Assembly: GCA_008933635.1 (NCBI GenBank)
Contig: WBUQ01000017.1
Span: 1-47,259, forward strand
Length of the DNA: 47,259 nucleotides
Direction of reading: 5' to 3'
From: Desulfobulbaceae bacterium
Lineage (GTDB): Bacteria; Desulfobacterota; Desulfobulbia; Desulfobulbales; Desulfocapsaceae
Both the position numbers and the translations under genes were made by a program. The notes under the pieces are model-generated. The model saw only the letters and a list, made by a program, of their open reading frames with translations, ran no database searches and was not told where the DNA came from. This document shows, piece by piece, positions 34,296 through 42,246 of this stretch. Every line of letters begins with the position of its first letter. Position 1 is the first letter of the stretch.

Positions 34296-35623
34296 TGGGG
34301 GCAGTGCTGATCGTCGACGACATGGAGGACCTGCGCTTTTCCCTGAGCTCCCTCGTCAAGAAAGAAGGCTGCACCGTTTTCTCGGCCGCGGATGGAGCCG
34401 AAGCCATCGACATAACCGCTTCCTCGGTCATCGATCTCGTCTTCCTTGACATCGGCCTGCCTGACATCGACGGCATCTCCCTGATCGGCCGTCTGAAGGA
34501 GATCAGTCCGGATCTCGATATCGTCATGCTCACCGGCATCAACGATGCCAAGACCGCCATCGACTGCCTGCGTGCCGGTGCCGTGGACTATATCGTCAAA
34601 CCCTTCGACCTGATCGAATTCAGTTCGGCCCTGAAAAGAATCATGCAATCCCGCCTGACAGGCAAAAGAGCCCTCCTTGAGACAGAAGCGGTCGGCGTTG
34701 ACCGCATCGTCGGCAACTGCGAACCGATGCGCCGGGTCAAGGAGGCGATCCGGATGGCCTCGGAAGTCAGAGCACCGGTCCTGATTACCGGTGAAACCGG
34801 AACCGGCAAGGAGTTGGTGGCCCGCGCCATCCACGACAGCCGGTCGCGGCAAAGCGGGGTCTTCGTCAAGATCGACTGCGGCACCCTTTCCGCCAGCCTG
34901 ATCGAGTCAGAGCTTTTCGGGCACGACAGAGGAGCCTTCACCGACGCCGTCCGGGACAAAAAGGGCCTTGTCGAGGTCGCCAATGGCGGTACCCTCTTCC
35001 TCGACGAGATCGGCAACCTGCCGGTCACGATGCAGCCAAAACTCCTCCGCCTGATCGAAGAGTCGACCTTCAGGAGGGTCGGCGGGGTCAAGGACATCAA
35101 GGTGGAAGTACGGATCATCGCCGCCACCAATTCCAGCATTGAAGAGGAAATCGCCAGGGGGCATTTCCGTGAAGATCTCTACTACCGGCTCAACGTCATC
35201 CCGATCCCCCTGCCGCCCTTGCGAAAGCGGGGAGAAGATATCCTCCTCCTCGCCAGCTATTTTCTCCACACTCTGAAAAAGGAGCTGAAGAAGGAGATCA
35301 GCGGCTTCTCGACGAGTGCCAGTCAGGGCATGCTGCAGTACGACTGGCCCGGCAACATCCGTGAGCTGCGCAATATGATAGAAAGAGAGGTGATCTTCTG
35401 TCGTAACGGCTGGATATCGCTCTCCGGTCTGGCATCCCTGCCGGGAGCCGCCACCCAGGAAAAGCCCGGTGAACTCCTCTCCCTGCGCCAGATGGAGAAG
35501 AGGTATATCCGGAAAATACTCAGCCTCACCGCCAACAACAAATCCAAGGCTGCCCGGATTCTCGGCATCTCCCGGACCACACTGCGCGAGAAACTCGAAT
35601 CCGACCAGATTCCGGCCGATTGA
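34295..35623 (+). CDS. Sigma-54-dependent response regulator (NtrC family)
   Basis: This is an activator of sigma-54 promoters, 442 residues. The receiver domain (1-120) has phosphoacceptor D52 in VFLDIGLPDIDG and K102 in VKPFD. The AAA+ domain has Walker A GETGTGKE (166-173), the sigma-54 contact loop GAFTDA (213-218; GAFTGA is canonical) and Walker B GGTLFLDEIG (231-240). A Fis-type HTH ends the protein (NKSKAARILGISRTTLREKL). It is coupled to the kinase by a one-base overlap. A sigma-54 promoter with upstream inverted repeats lies immediately downstream, so the receiver-PATAN-LC7 gene is its likely target. Confidence 0.95.
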   Translation: MGAVLIVDDMEDLRFSLSSLVKKEGCTVFSAADGAEAIDITASSVIDLVFLDIGLPDIDGISLIGRLKEISPDLDIVMLTGINDAKTAIDCLRAGAVDYIVKPFDLIEFSSALKRIMQSRLTGKRALLETEAVGVDRIVGNCEPMRRVKEAIRMASEVRAPVLITGETGTGKELVARAIHDSRSRQSGVFVKIDCGTLSASLIESELFGHDRGAFTDAVRDKKGLVEVANGGTLFLDEIGNLPVTMQPKLLRLIEESTFRRVGGVKDIKVEVRIIAATNSSIEEEIARGHFREDLYYRLNVIPIPLPPLRKRGEDILLLASYFLHTLKKELKKEISGFSTSASQGMLQYDWPGNIRELRNMIEREVIFCRNGWISLSGLASLPGAATQEKPGELLSLRQMEKRYIRKILSLTANNKSKAARILGISRTTLREKLESDQIPAD

Positions 35624-35631
35624 TCAATTTT

Positions 35632-35657
35632 TGACCAATTTGATCTGGTCATTTTTT
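35632..35657 (+). terminator. Terminator of the kinase/regulator operon, also a possible activator site
   Basis: TGACCA (35632-35637) and TGGTCA (35646-35651) form a perfect 6-bp stem around an 8-base loop, followed by T6. It sits 9 bases after the regulator stop. The same inverted repeat is centred about 115 bases upstream of the predicted sigma-54 start point, so it may also bind the regulator. Confidence 0.55.
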
Positions 35658-35666
35658 ACGCAGCTC

Positions 35667-35679
35667 ATCTGCATCAGAT
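35667..35679. promoter_or_regulatory. Candidate upstream activator site
   Basis: ATCTG-CAT-CAGAT is a perfect 5+3+5 palindrome whose centre is about 84 bases upstream of the predicted transcription start at 35757. That distance is typical of NtrC-family enhancer sites. Confidence 0.45.
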
Positions 35680-35730
35680 AAATTACATGTCTTTTCATAA
35701 AATTACACGACAACCCAGCCATCCACTAGA

Positions 35731-35745
35731 TGGCACATCTCTTGC
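35731..35745 (+). promoter_or_regulatory. Sigma-54 (-24/-12) promoter
   Basis: TGGCAC (35731-35736), then five bases, then TTGC (35742-35745). The GG of -24 and the GC of -12 are exactly 10 bases apart, matching the RpoN consensus. Transcription should begin near 35757, giving a leader of about 100 bases before the ATG at 35856. The gene for an NtrC-type activator lies directly upstream. Confidence 0.82.
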
Positions 35746-35855
35746 TGTGTCAGTTATATATAGTACCTTCCAAGCATCTTATACAGTCACCCATCATCCC
35801 CATCCGGGTTGTTTCCACCTCGAAACATTGGGAGAGAAACAGACGAGGAGAACAC

Positions 35856-37103
35856 ATGAAAAGAGTACTGGTAGTTGACGATGAAGAAGATATGCTCTGG
35901 ATGTTGCAGAGAAATCTCAACAAAGGAATGCCGGACGTCGAAATCCTGGCCGCCAAATCGGGTGAAGAGGCCCTGGCCATTATCAGCGACAAGAATGTCA
36001 ACCTGGTCATAACAGACATCAATATGCCGGGAATGAACGGACTTGATCTGCTGATCGAGGTGAACAACCGCTACCCCCAGACCGGGGTCATTATCATGAC
36101 GGCATACCCGTCAAACGCCTACAAGAATGAGGCGATGCTGAGCGGCAGCCTCAGATTCATCGAAAAGCCTTTCGATATCAACGACATGAGAAAGATTGTC
36201 GAACAGATCCTGAAAGGCAGCGAGGGCTTCCAGGGAACTGTCGAGGGAATCGAACTGATGGATATCGTCCAGTTCAACGGTCTGTCGCGGGCGACTGCCG
36301 CCCTGAAAGTGACGACCACCGATCATGAAGGGATGATCTTCTTCAAGAATGGCGAGGTCGTGCATGCGATGTGCGGCAACGAGAGCGGTGAGAACGCCTT
36401 TTTCTCCATCCTCAGATTCCAGGGAGGAACCCTGCAGAATATCCGCGGAGTCGAACCGCCGATCGTCAGTATCAAAAAGAATCTGGAGTCACTGCTGTTC
36501 GAGGCCGCACTCAATTCGGATGAAAACGAAGTGCAGGACGATGCGGAATCCGCCCTCGAGGATCTCGATAGCGACATGCTCGAATCAGCGACCGGGGGAA
36601 TTAACCCCGCTGCCAATGTCTTTGCACCGAAGCCTGCTGCAGCAACTCAGCCAGCAGACCACCAGGGCGCCAGTGATTTGAAAAAACCAGGACCTCCGCC
36701 AGTTAAACGGGACAACGACCAACCATCACCAGAGGAAAACGACATGACCAATATCCAGAAAATTCTATCTGAATTCACCAACATCGAAGGCGTTCATACA
36801 GCCTGTCTGGTCGGCCGGGACGGATTTCTCCTCGACAGTCTCGCCCGGTCAGGGATCGACGCCGAAATGATCGGCGCCATTGCCTCTTCGGGCTTCGGCT
36901 CTGCCGAATCGATGGGGATGCAGCTCGGTCAGGGGGATCTTTCCATGACCATGCTTGAGTACGGCAACGGGCCAGTTCTGTTCGCGCCGGTCGGCGATGA
37001 GGCCTTCCTCGTCATCGTCGCCGACAAGGATACCAACCTGGGCTGGATCCGCATTGCCATCAAAAAGAATTCGAAGAGAATCCAGGAAGCGGCATCCCTC
37101 TAA
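35856..37103 (+). CDS. Receiver-PATAN (DUF4388)-Roadblock/LC7 fusion protein
   Basis: This is a 415-residue signalling protein in three parts. Residues 1-120 are a CheY-like receiver with DD at 8-9, phosphoacceptor D54 (LVITDINMPG) and K104 (FIEKPFD). Residues 124-205 are a PATAN/DUF4388 domain (FQGTVEGIELMDIVQFNGLSRAT... GMIFFKNGEVVHA). A Pro/Asp-rich linker (about 220-296) leads to a Roadblock/LC7 domain (297-415, NIEGVHTACLVGRDGFLLDSL). No DNA-binding part is seen. GAGGAG lies 7 bases before the ATG at 35856. It is controlled by the sigma-54 promoter. An internal ATG at 36744 with its own ribosome-binding site could yield the LC7 domain alone. LC7 domains act on Ras-like GTPases in MglA/MglB-type systems; a partner GTPase is not in this window. 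Confidence 0.9.
   Translation: MKRVLVVDDEEDMLWMLQRNLNKGMPDVEILAAKSGEEALAIISDKNVNLVITDINMPGMNGLDLLIEVNNRYPQTGVIIMTAYPSNAYKNEAMLSGSLRFIEKPFDINDMRKIVEQILKGSEGFQGTVEGIELMDIVQFNGLSRATAALKVTTTDHEGMIFFKNGEVVHAMCGNESGENAFFSILRFQGGTLQNIRGVEPPIVSIKKNLESLLFEAALNSDENEVQDDAESALEDLDSDMLESATGGINPAANVFAPKPAAATQPADHQGASDLKKPGPPPVKRDNDQPSPEENDMTNIQKILSEFTNIEGVHTACLVGRDGFLLDSLARSGIDAEMIGAIASSGFGSAESMGMQLGQGDLSMTMLEYGNGPVLFAPVGDEAFLVIVADKDTNLGWIRIAIKKNSKRIQEAASL
36744..37103 (+). CDS. Possible internal start: stand-alone Roadblock/LC7 domain
   Basis: Within the fusion gene, ATG at 36744 is preceded by AGAGG 8 bases upstream, good Shine-Dalgarno spacing for a second initiation. It would yield a 119-residue protein beginning MTNIQKILSEFTNIEG, exactly the LC7 domain boundary after a low-complexity linker. 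LC7 proteins work as dimers, so a free copy could dimerise with the full-length protein or other LC7 proteins. This is a prediction, not an annotated gene. Confidence 0.4.
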   Translation: MTNIQKILSEFTNIEGVHTACLVGRDGFLLDSLARSGIDAEMIGAIASSGFGSAESMGMQLGQGDLSMTMLEYGNGPVLFAPVGDEAFLVIVADKDTNLGWIRIAIKKNSKRIQEAASL

Positions 37104-37112
37104 CACAGCAAA

Positions 37113-37147
37113 GGCCGGGTCCGCATGGGCCCGGCCTTCTCTTTTTT
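37113..37147 (+). terminator. Intrinsic terminator after the fusion gene
   Basis: A 10-bp stem (37113-37122 with 37127-37136, one G-U pair, loop GCAT) is followed by TTCTCTTTTTT. It lies 10 bases past the stop codon. Confidence 0.88.
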
Positions 37148-37227
37148 CTCCGGCAACAGCAACAACGGCCTATGGCGGCTGCCGTTACCACGCCGCTGCG
37201 ATACGCAGGAGTTCTCGTCCCCCGATC

Positions 37228-37629
37228 CTATTCCTCGCCGTAGTTCTTCCGATAAAACTCGGCAAACTGTGCGAACTGGATTTCGTATTTTCTGATCAGA
37301 ATTCTCGCCTTGGCCAGCCACTCCTCTTTGGTGGTCATGACAAAAATGAAGAACGGCTGCTCCGGCATATGCCTGATAATGAAGTGATACTGACTGGTTG
37401 TCACCAGTATGTCCTCAACCTCCTCGTTATCGGCAAGGAGGCGGATCGCCTTGGCATTTGAGCGGACGATCGAAGCCAGATAGGCCGAAGCGGCATCCGT
37501 TTCGATATCTTCGCGGCGTCTCACCGCCGCAATCGACATCCCATCGTCAACGGTGACAACGGCGGCTGCCAGAATCCCGGGCAGTTCCTTGGACATCCTC
37601 TCAATGAGACTCTGCAGTTTGTGTATCAT
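37228..37629 (-). CDS. Roadblock/LC7-like protein
   Basis: This is a small (133-residue) protein with a Roadblock/LC7-like fold: MIHKLQSLIERMSKELPGILAAAVVTVDDGMSIAAV, a conserved helix of DAASAYLASIVRSNAKAIRLL, and a C-terminal strand with HFIIRHMPEQPFFIFVMTTKEEWLAKARILI. I chose the ATG at 37629, which has an AAGGA-type site 8 bases upstream. It lies opposite and convergent to the receiver-PATAN-LC7 gene. The product may pair with that protein's LC7 domain. The call rests on pattern, since LC7 domains are weakly conserved. Confidence 0.75.
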   Translation of the reverse strand: MIHKLQSLIERMSKELPGILAAAVVTVDDGMSIAAVRRREDIETDAASAYLASIVRSNAKAIRLLADNEEVEDILVTTSQYHFIIRHMPEQPFFIFVMTTKEEWLAKARILIRKYEIQFAQFAEFYRKNYGEE

Positions 37630-38115
37630 GGAGTATCCTTTCCATATGGCCAACGAATATGATTCATACGAATTTTTTCATCATACCACCTCAGAAATAC
37701 AAAGTGAACACAGAAGCTGCATTTTCCTGAGCCTCGGATTACATACCATTTTTTTGAAGACTTGCAGCAACCCGGCCGGCAGCCCAAACGATTCGGCCTG
37801 CCTCAGCCGCCCTGAATGGCGGACATGAGTTCATACCGATGACTGCCAGGTGTGGGCTTTTAGCCGCGATAGCCGGCGGGAATCTCCAATTGACAGGCCC
37901 CAGGGCTGGCGGTATATCCTGTAGGCCAGTCATATTCCGGATAAACATGCCAGCCAACGCTATCGATCTCCCCCATTTTCGAGGACCAGCCGTCAGATGC
38001 CCGCCCTTGCCTCCACCCTCTCCCCCCAGTCCGGACCTCTCCGGAAAGACAACGTCCTGCCCGGCCTGATACCGACGGACACCCCGTCACCGTCTGCAAC
38101 CGAGGAATACCGGAA
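37630..38115. other. Long intergenic region between the LC7-like gene and dtd
   Basis: I see no convincing gene in these 486 bases. Short open frames exist on both strands but lack ribosome-binding sites and family features. The left 100 bases are AT-rich, with the palindrome TATGA-T-TCATA (37658-37668) 30 bases upstream of the LC7-like start, a possible operator. The right part is GC-rich with no clear promoter. Confidence 0.4.
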
Positions 38116-38565
38116 ATGCGGGCGGTAGTGCAGCGGGTCAGCCGGGCCACAGTTTCCTCCGGAACCGAAAGCCTCGGCACCATCGGCCCCGGCCTGGTGG
38201 TTTTTCTCGGTATCCATGGAAAGGACGGGGCAAATGAGATAGTATGGATGGTTGATAAGATCGCCAACCTGCGCATTTTCGAAGACGACAACGGAAAAAT
38301 GAACCGCTCCCTGCTCGACCTCGATCAGGACATGCTTATCGTTTCCCAGTTCACGCTGTATGGCGACTGTCGCAAGGGGCGGAGACCCGGCTACTCTGAA
38401 GCCGCCCCTCCAGCCCTCGCCGAACCGGTTTACCTGCAGTTCGTCGACGAGGCTCGGCAGCGGGGGATACGGGTCGCCACCGGACGGTTCCAGGCGACCA
38501 TGGCGGTGGAGCTGGTCAACGACGGCCCGGTGACCCTGCTCATCAACTCAGACAAACACTTTTAA
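38116..38565 (+). CDS. dtd: D-aminoacyl-tRNA deacylase
   Basis: Dtd hydrolyses D-amino acids (and glycine mischarged on tRNA-Ala) from tRNA. The 149 residues begin MRAVVQRVSRATVS and carry the two invariant motifs SQFTLYGD (residues about 76-83) and NDGPVTLLIN near the C-terminus, which form the active site across the dimer. Length matches the family. AGGA lies 11 bases before the ATG. It runs into the M16 protease gene 43 bases later. Confidence 0.96.
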   Translation: MRAVVQRVSRATVSSGTESLGTIGPGLVVFLGIHGKDGANEIVWMVDKIANLRIFEDDNGKMNRSLLDLDQDMLIVSQFTLYGDCRKGRRPGYSEAAPPALAEPVYLQFVDEARQRGIRVATGRFQATMAVELVNDGPVTLLINSDKHF

Positions 38566-38608
38566 TCTGTCCGGGCAGTTACTGCAGCCGGCAGAACCAG
38601 GGATTATC

Positions 38609-41527
38609 ATGACTTTCACTCCAGGACAGACCTATTCGGGATTCACCCTGAAGCAATGCACCTTCGTCGAAGAAATCCGTTCCGACGTCTTTCTCTTCGA
38701 GCACGCGATACTCGGATGCCCGCTGATCGCCATCAAGAACGACGACAGCAATAAAACCTTTTCGGTGGCCTTCAACACCATCCCCACCGACTCCACCGGC
38801 GTCGCCCACATTCTCGAGCACTCGGTGCTGATGGGATCGAAAAAATACCCGGTCAAGGATGTCTTCGGCGAGATCCACAAGGGCGGCCTGATGACCTTCC
38901 TCAACGCGATGACCGGCTCCGATGTCACCTACTATCCTTTCGCAACGCGGAACATCAAGGAATATTTCAATATCATGGACGTCTACTGCGACGTCGTCTT
39001 CAACCCCCTGCTCGACCGCAGCACGTTCGAACAGGAGGGCTGGCACTACCACCGGGAGAATCCACAGGACCCGCTGCATTTCCAGGGAGTGGTCTTCAAT
39101 GAGATGAAGGGCGCCTTCTCCGATCCGATCCGCCTTATCTTCTACCATATCTTTGCCGGCCTGATGCCGGGATCGACCTACGCCCATGAATCCGGAGGCG
39201 ACCCGAAAAACATCCCCGACCTCAGCTATGAAGCCTTCTGCGCCTTCCACCGGGAGCATTACCACCCCTCCAATGCCCTGTTCTTCGTCTACGGCGACGC
39301 CCCTCTGACCGACGAACTGGCATACCTGCAGGACCGCTTTCTTGCCTCTTATCCGGAGAAGGGCAGCGTCTGCGCCATTGTCGAAGGAGAGCGGACAGTC
39401 TCTCCGATCAGCATCACCGATACCTACGCCGTCGATTCGCCCGACACCACCGCCAAGACCTTCCTCGCCGTAGGCACCTCGATCGGTTCGATTGCCGACA
39501 GGCTGCAGAACGCCGCCTTCCAGGTGATTGCCAACATCCTGTACAATTCAGACGGTTCACCGCTGAAGAACGCCATCGTCTCCAGCGGCCTGTGCAGGGA
39601 TTTCGGCGGTTTCTTCCTTTCCTCGTCCTGCACCCGGACCTTCATGATCACCTACCTTGTCGGTAGCGAGAGCGAGCACCGCGAGCGGTTCCTCGATCTC
39701 TACACCACCACCTTGAAAGGCATGGTCGAGCAGGGACTGGACCGGGATCTGGTGCTGTCGGAGCTGAACAAATACGAATTCAATTTCCGTGAGGAATCGA
39801 GCAAGGCCCAGCGGGGACTGGACCTGATCGGCAAGGCGATGAACGCCCTCAAATACGGTCTCGACCCCTTCGACAGCCTGCAGGCAGAGGACCTGATCGC
39901 CAGCATCCGGCAAAAAGCCCTCGACGGACGCTATTTCGAGGAGCTGATCGGTAGCCACCTGCTCGGCAACCCCTCGACGGTGACCGTCACCCTGATCCCC
40001 GACCCGGAGAAACCGGCCCGTACCCGTGCAGCCGAAGAACAGCGGCTGGCCGAGTATGCCCAGACCCTGAGCCCGGTGCAGGAGGAGCAGCTGGTCAGCC
40101 GCACCCGCGAACTGATGGAGATGCAGCTGACACCCAATGATCCGGCGACCCTGGCCCTGCTTCCCCAGCTGTCGCTGTCCGACCTCTCCGCCGACGTCGA
40201 TTTCCATGCGGTCAAGCCGACCAGGATGTTCGACCAGGAGGTGCTGGTCAGTGAGCTGGAGACCAACCATATCTCGTATATCGATATCGGCTTCGATTTT
40301 TCCTGCATCCCGCCGGATCTGCTGCCCTGGATCGACCTCTTCGGCACCATCGTCACCGAGATCGGTACCAGCCGGCTCGATTATATCCATTTTGCTAAAG
40401 AAATCGCCACCTGCACAGGCAGTTTCAACCACTCGCTGACCACCTACAGCAGGAGGGGAGAAAGCGAGCGGGTGCGGCCGGTTCTCTGGCTGCACCTGAA
40501 GTGTCTGCCGGAATATCTAGAGCAGGCCCTGCAGCTGGTCGCCGAGGTCCTCAGCGACGTCTCCTTCGCCGACCGTACCCGGATCAGGGAAATTGTCGGC
40601 CGCGAATTCGCCTGGGCCGAGCACTCAGTACAGAGCGAGGGATACGGCCTGGCCGCCGCCCGCGTTTCCGCCCATCTCAGTCTCGCCGGCCGATATTCTG
40701 AAATGTTCAATGGCGCCACCGCCTACCTGGCGACGAAAAAACTCGCCCTCGGCTATGGCGGGATGGAAGAGGAGTTCATCGCCGCCCTGCAACTGATGGC
40801 AAAGCTGCTGTTCAACCGCAACAACCTCCTGTTCGCCGTCACCGCCGACGGAAAAGAGATCGGGCGATTGGCCGGAATCGGCAGGGTCATCCCCGAGGCC
40901 CTGGACACGCTCCCGGTCAGTCGCCACGAGCTGCCGGGCCTCTCGCTCCCCGACCACGAAGCATTCATCACCTCCGCCGAAGTAGTGTACGCCGTCCAGG
41001 GGGGCAGCATACTGCCGGATGGCGACGGCTACAGAGGCAGCTTCGAAGTACTGAAGACCTTCCTCTCCCGCGATTACCTCTGGAATTCGGTGCGCCAGAT
41101 GGGCGGTGCCTACGGCTGTTTCATCCAGTTCAGCCAGGTCACCGGCAACATCGCCTATGTCAGCTACCGCGACCCGCAGGTTCGCAAGACCTATGAGGCC
41201 TATGGCGCCATACCCGATATCGTCGCCCGGCTCGATCTGCCGCAGTCGACGATGGAACAGCTGGTCATCGGCACCTACGGCAGCTATACGCCCCACCAGA
41301 GCCCGGCCTCCCGGGGGGCTGCCGCCCGGAACGAATACCTGAGCGGCATCGACAGCGATTGCAAGAGAAAATGTCTCGCGGAAATCATTGCCACCACCCC
41401 CGCCGACCTCCGTTCATTCGCCCCGGCCTTCAGCGCCATGCAGGCGGCCAGCCACCGTGCCGTTATCGGTAACCGGGCCAAAATCGAGGCCGACCGCGAC
41501 CTCTTCACCGCATTGACGGAGCTTTGA
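38609..41527 (+). CDS. PreP-like M16C zinc metallopeptidase
   Basis: This is a 972-residue inverted-zincin peptidase of the PreP/presequence protease type. The inverse motif HILEH (H67, E70, H71) binds zinc and catalyses; E165 in FNEMKGAFSDP is the third zinc ligand. The later GSRG-like and TYYPFATRN segments are typical, and the length agrees with four alpha/beta domains forming a closed chamber. It probably degrades short peptides in the cytosol; no signal peptide is seen. AGGG lies upstream of the ATG, and the methyltransferase gene begins one base after its stop. Confidence 0.94.
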   Translation: MTFTPGQTYSGFTLKQCTFVEEIRSDVFLFEHAILGCPLIAIKNDDSNKTFSVAFNTIPTDSTGVAHILEHSVLMGSKKYPVKDVFGEIHKGGLMTFLNAMTGSDVTYYPFATRNIKEYFNIMDVYCDVVFNPLLDRSTFEQEGWHYHRENPQDPLHFQGVVFNEMKGAFSDPIRLIFYHIFAGLMPGSTYAHESGGDPKNIPDLSYEAFCAFHREHYHPSNALFFVYGDAPLTDELAYLQDRFLASYPEKGSVCAIVEGERTVSPISITDTYAVDSPDTTAKTFLAVGTSIGSIADRLQNAAFQVIANILYNSDGSPLKNAIVSSGLCRDFGGFFLSSSCTRTFMITYLVGSESEHRERFLDLYTTTLKGMVEQGLDRDLVLSELNKYEFNFREESSKAQRGLDLIGKAMNALKYGLDPFDSLQAEDLIASIRQKALDGRYFEELIGSHLLGNPSTVTVTLIPDPEKPARTRAAEEQRLAEYAQTLSPVQEEQLVSRTRELMEMQLTPNDPATLALLPQLSLSDLSADVDFHAVKPTRMFDQEVLVSELETNHISYIDIGFDFSCIPPDLLPWIDLFGTIVTEIGTSRLDYIHFAKEIATCTGSFNHSLTTYSRRGESERVRPVLWLHLKCLPEYLEQALQLVAEVLSDVSFADRTRIREIVGREFAWAEHSVQSEGYGLAAARVSAHLSLAGRYSEMFNGATAYLATKKLALGYGGMEEEFIAALQLMAKLLFNRNNLLFAVTADGKEIGRLAGIGRVIPEALDTLPVSRHELPGLSLPDHEAFITSAEVVYAVQGGSILPDGDGYRGSFEVLKTFLSRDYLWNSVRQMGGAYGCFIQFSQVTGNIAYVSYRDPQVRKTYEAYGAIPDIVARLDLPQSTMEQLVIGTYGSYTPHQSPASRGAAARNEYLSGIDSDCKRKCLAEIIATTPADLRSFAPAFSAMQAASHRAVIGNRAKIEADRDLFTALTEL

Positions 41528-41528
41528 G

Positions 41529-42158
41529 ATGAGCACAAACCGCTTCGACCGCGCCGCTGCCGACTGGGACAAGAAAGACCAGCGGGTGCAGCTGGCCGCC
41601 GCCATCGCCGCCGGCATTGCCGCACTGCCGCTGCACCCGGCCATGGAAGCGCTGGAATACGGCTGCGGCACCGGCCTGGTCGGCCTGACACTGGCCCCGC
41701 AACTGAAATCGCTTACCGCCGCCGATTCGTCGCCGGGCATGCTGGCGACCCTGACCGACAAGATCGCAGCGGCAGGGCTTGCCAACGTTTATCCGCTGCA
41801 CCTTGACCTGCACGGCGAAAACTGTCCCCGACAGTTCGATCTGATATTTTCGGCGATGACCCTTCACCATCTCGCCGAGGTCGGCCCAGTCATCGAAAAA
41901 CTGGTCACCGGGCTGAAGACCGGTGGCTACATCGCCCTGGCCGATCTCGACTGCGAGGACGGTTCATTCCACGGCGAGAATTCCGAGGGTGTCATGCACC
42001 ACGGCTTCGACCGGGATGAGCTCGGCGATATCCTCCAGCGGCTCGGCTGCAGGATCATCCAGGCACAGACGGTGCACACCGTCGTCAAACCGAACGCCGC
42101 CGGTGTGGAGCAGTCGTACCCCGTCTTCCTGCTGACAGCAAAGAAAGAGCTCCCGTGA
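41529..42158 (+). CDS. Class I SAM-dependent methyltransferase
   Basis: This 209-residue enzyme has motif I in ALEYGCGTGLVGL (residues 41-53), AADSSPGML as the acidic loop, and LIFSAMTLHHL as motif II/III, so it binds S-adenosylmethionine. The N-terminal RFDRAAADWDKKDQRVQLA is common in small methyltransferases whose substrates are unknown. It is separated from the protease gene by one base, so they share a transcript. Substrate cannot be assigned. Confidence 0.85.
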   Translation: MSTNRFDRAAADWDKKDQRVQLAAAIAAGIAALPLHPAMEALEYGCGTGLVGLTLAPQLKSLTAADSSPGMLATLTDKIAAAGLANVYPLHLDLHGENCPRQFDLIFSAMTLHHLAEVGPVIEKLVTGLKTGGYIALADLDCEDGSFHGENSEGVMHHGFDRDELGDILQRLGCRIIQAQTVHTVVKPNAAGVEQSYPVFLLTAKKELP

Positions 42159-42246
42159 TTTTTCCGGTGCCGGTCTCCCATCGCATGGAGGAATCCGGCT
42201 GCCGGCAGAACCCATTCAACCCAATTTTTTTTTGAAGGAGAACAGC

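Noticed and set aside
37740-37800. Sigma-54 site on the minus strand for the LC7-like gene (TTGC near 37771)
   Set aside because: The -24 element lacks GG at the correct 10-base spacing.
37739-38069. Two short open frames in the 37630-38115 intergenic region
   Set aside because: No ribosome-binding sites, no family patterns, and they overlap each other on opposite strands.
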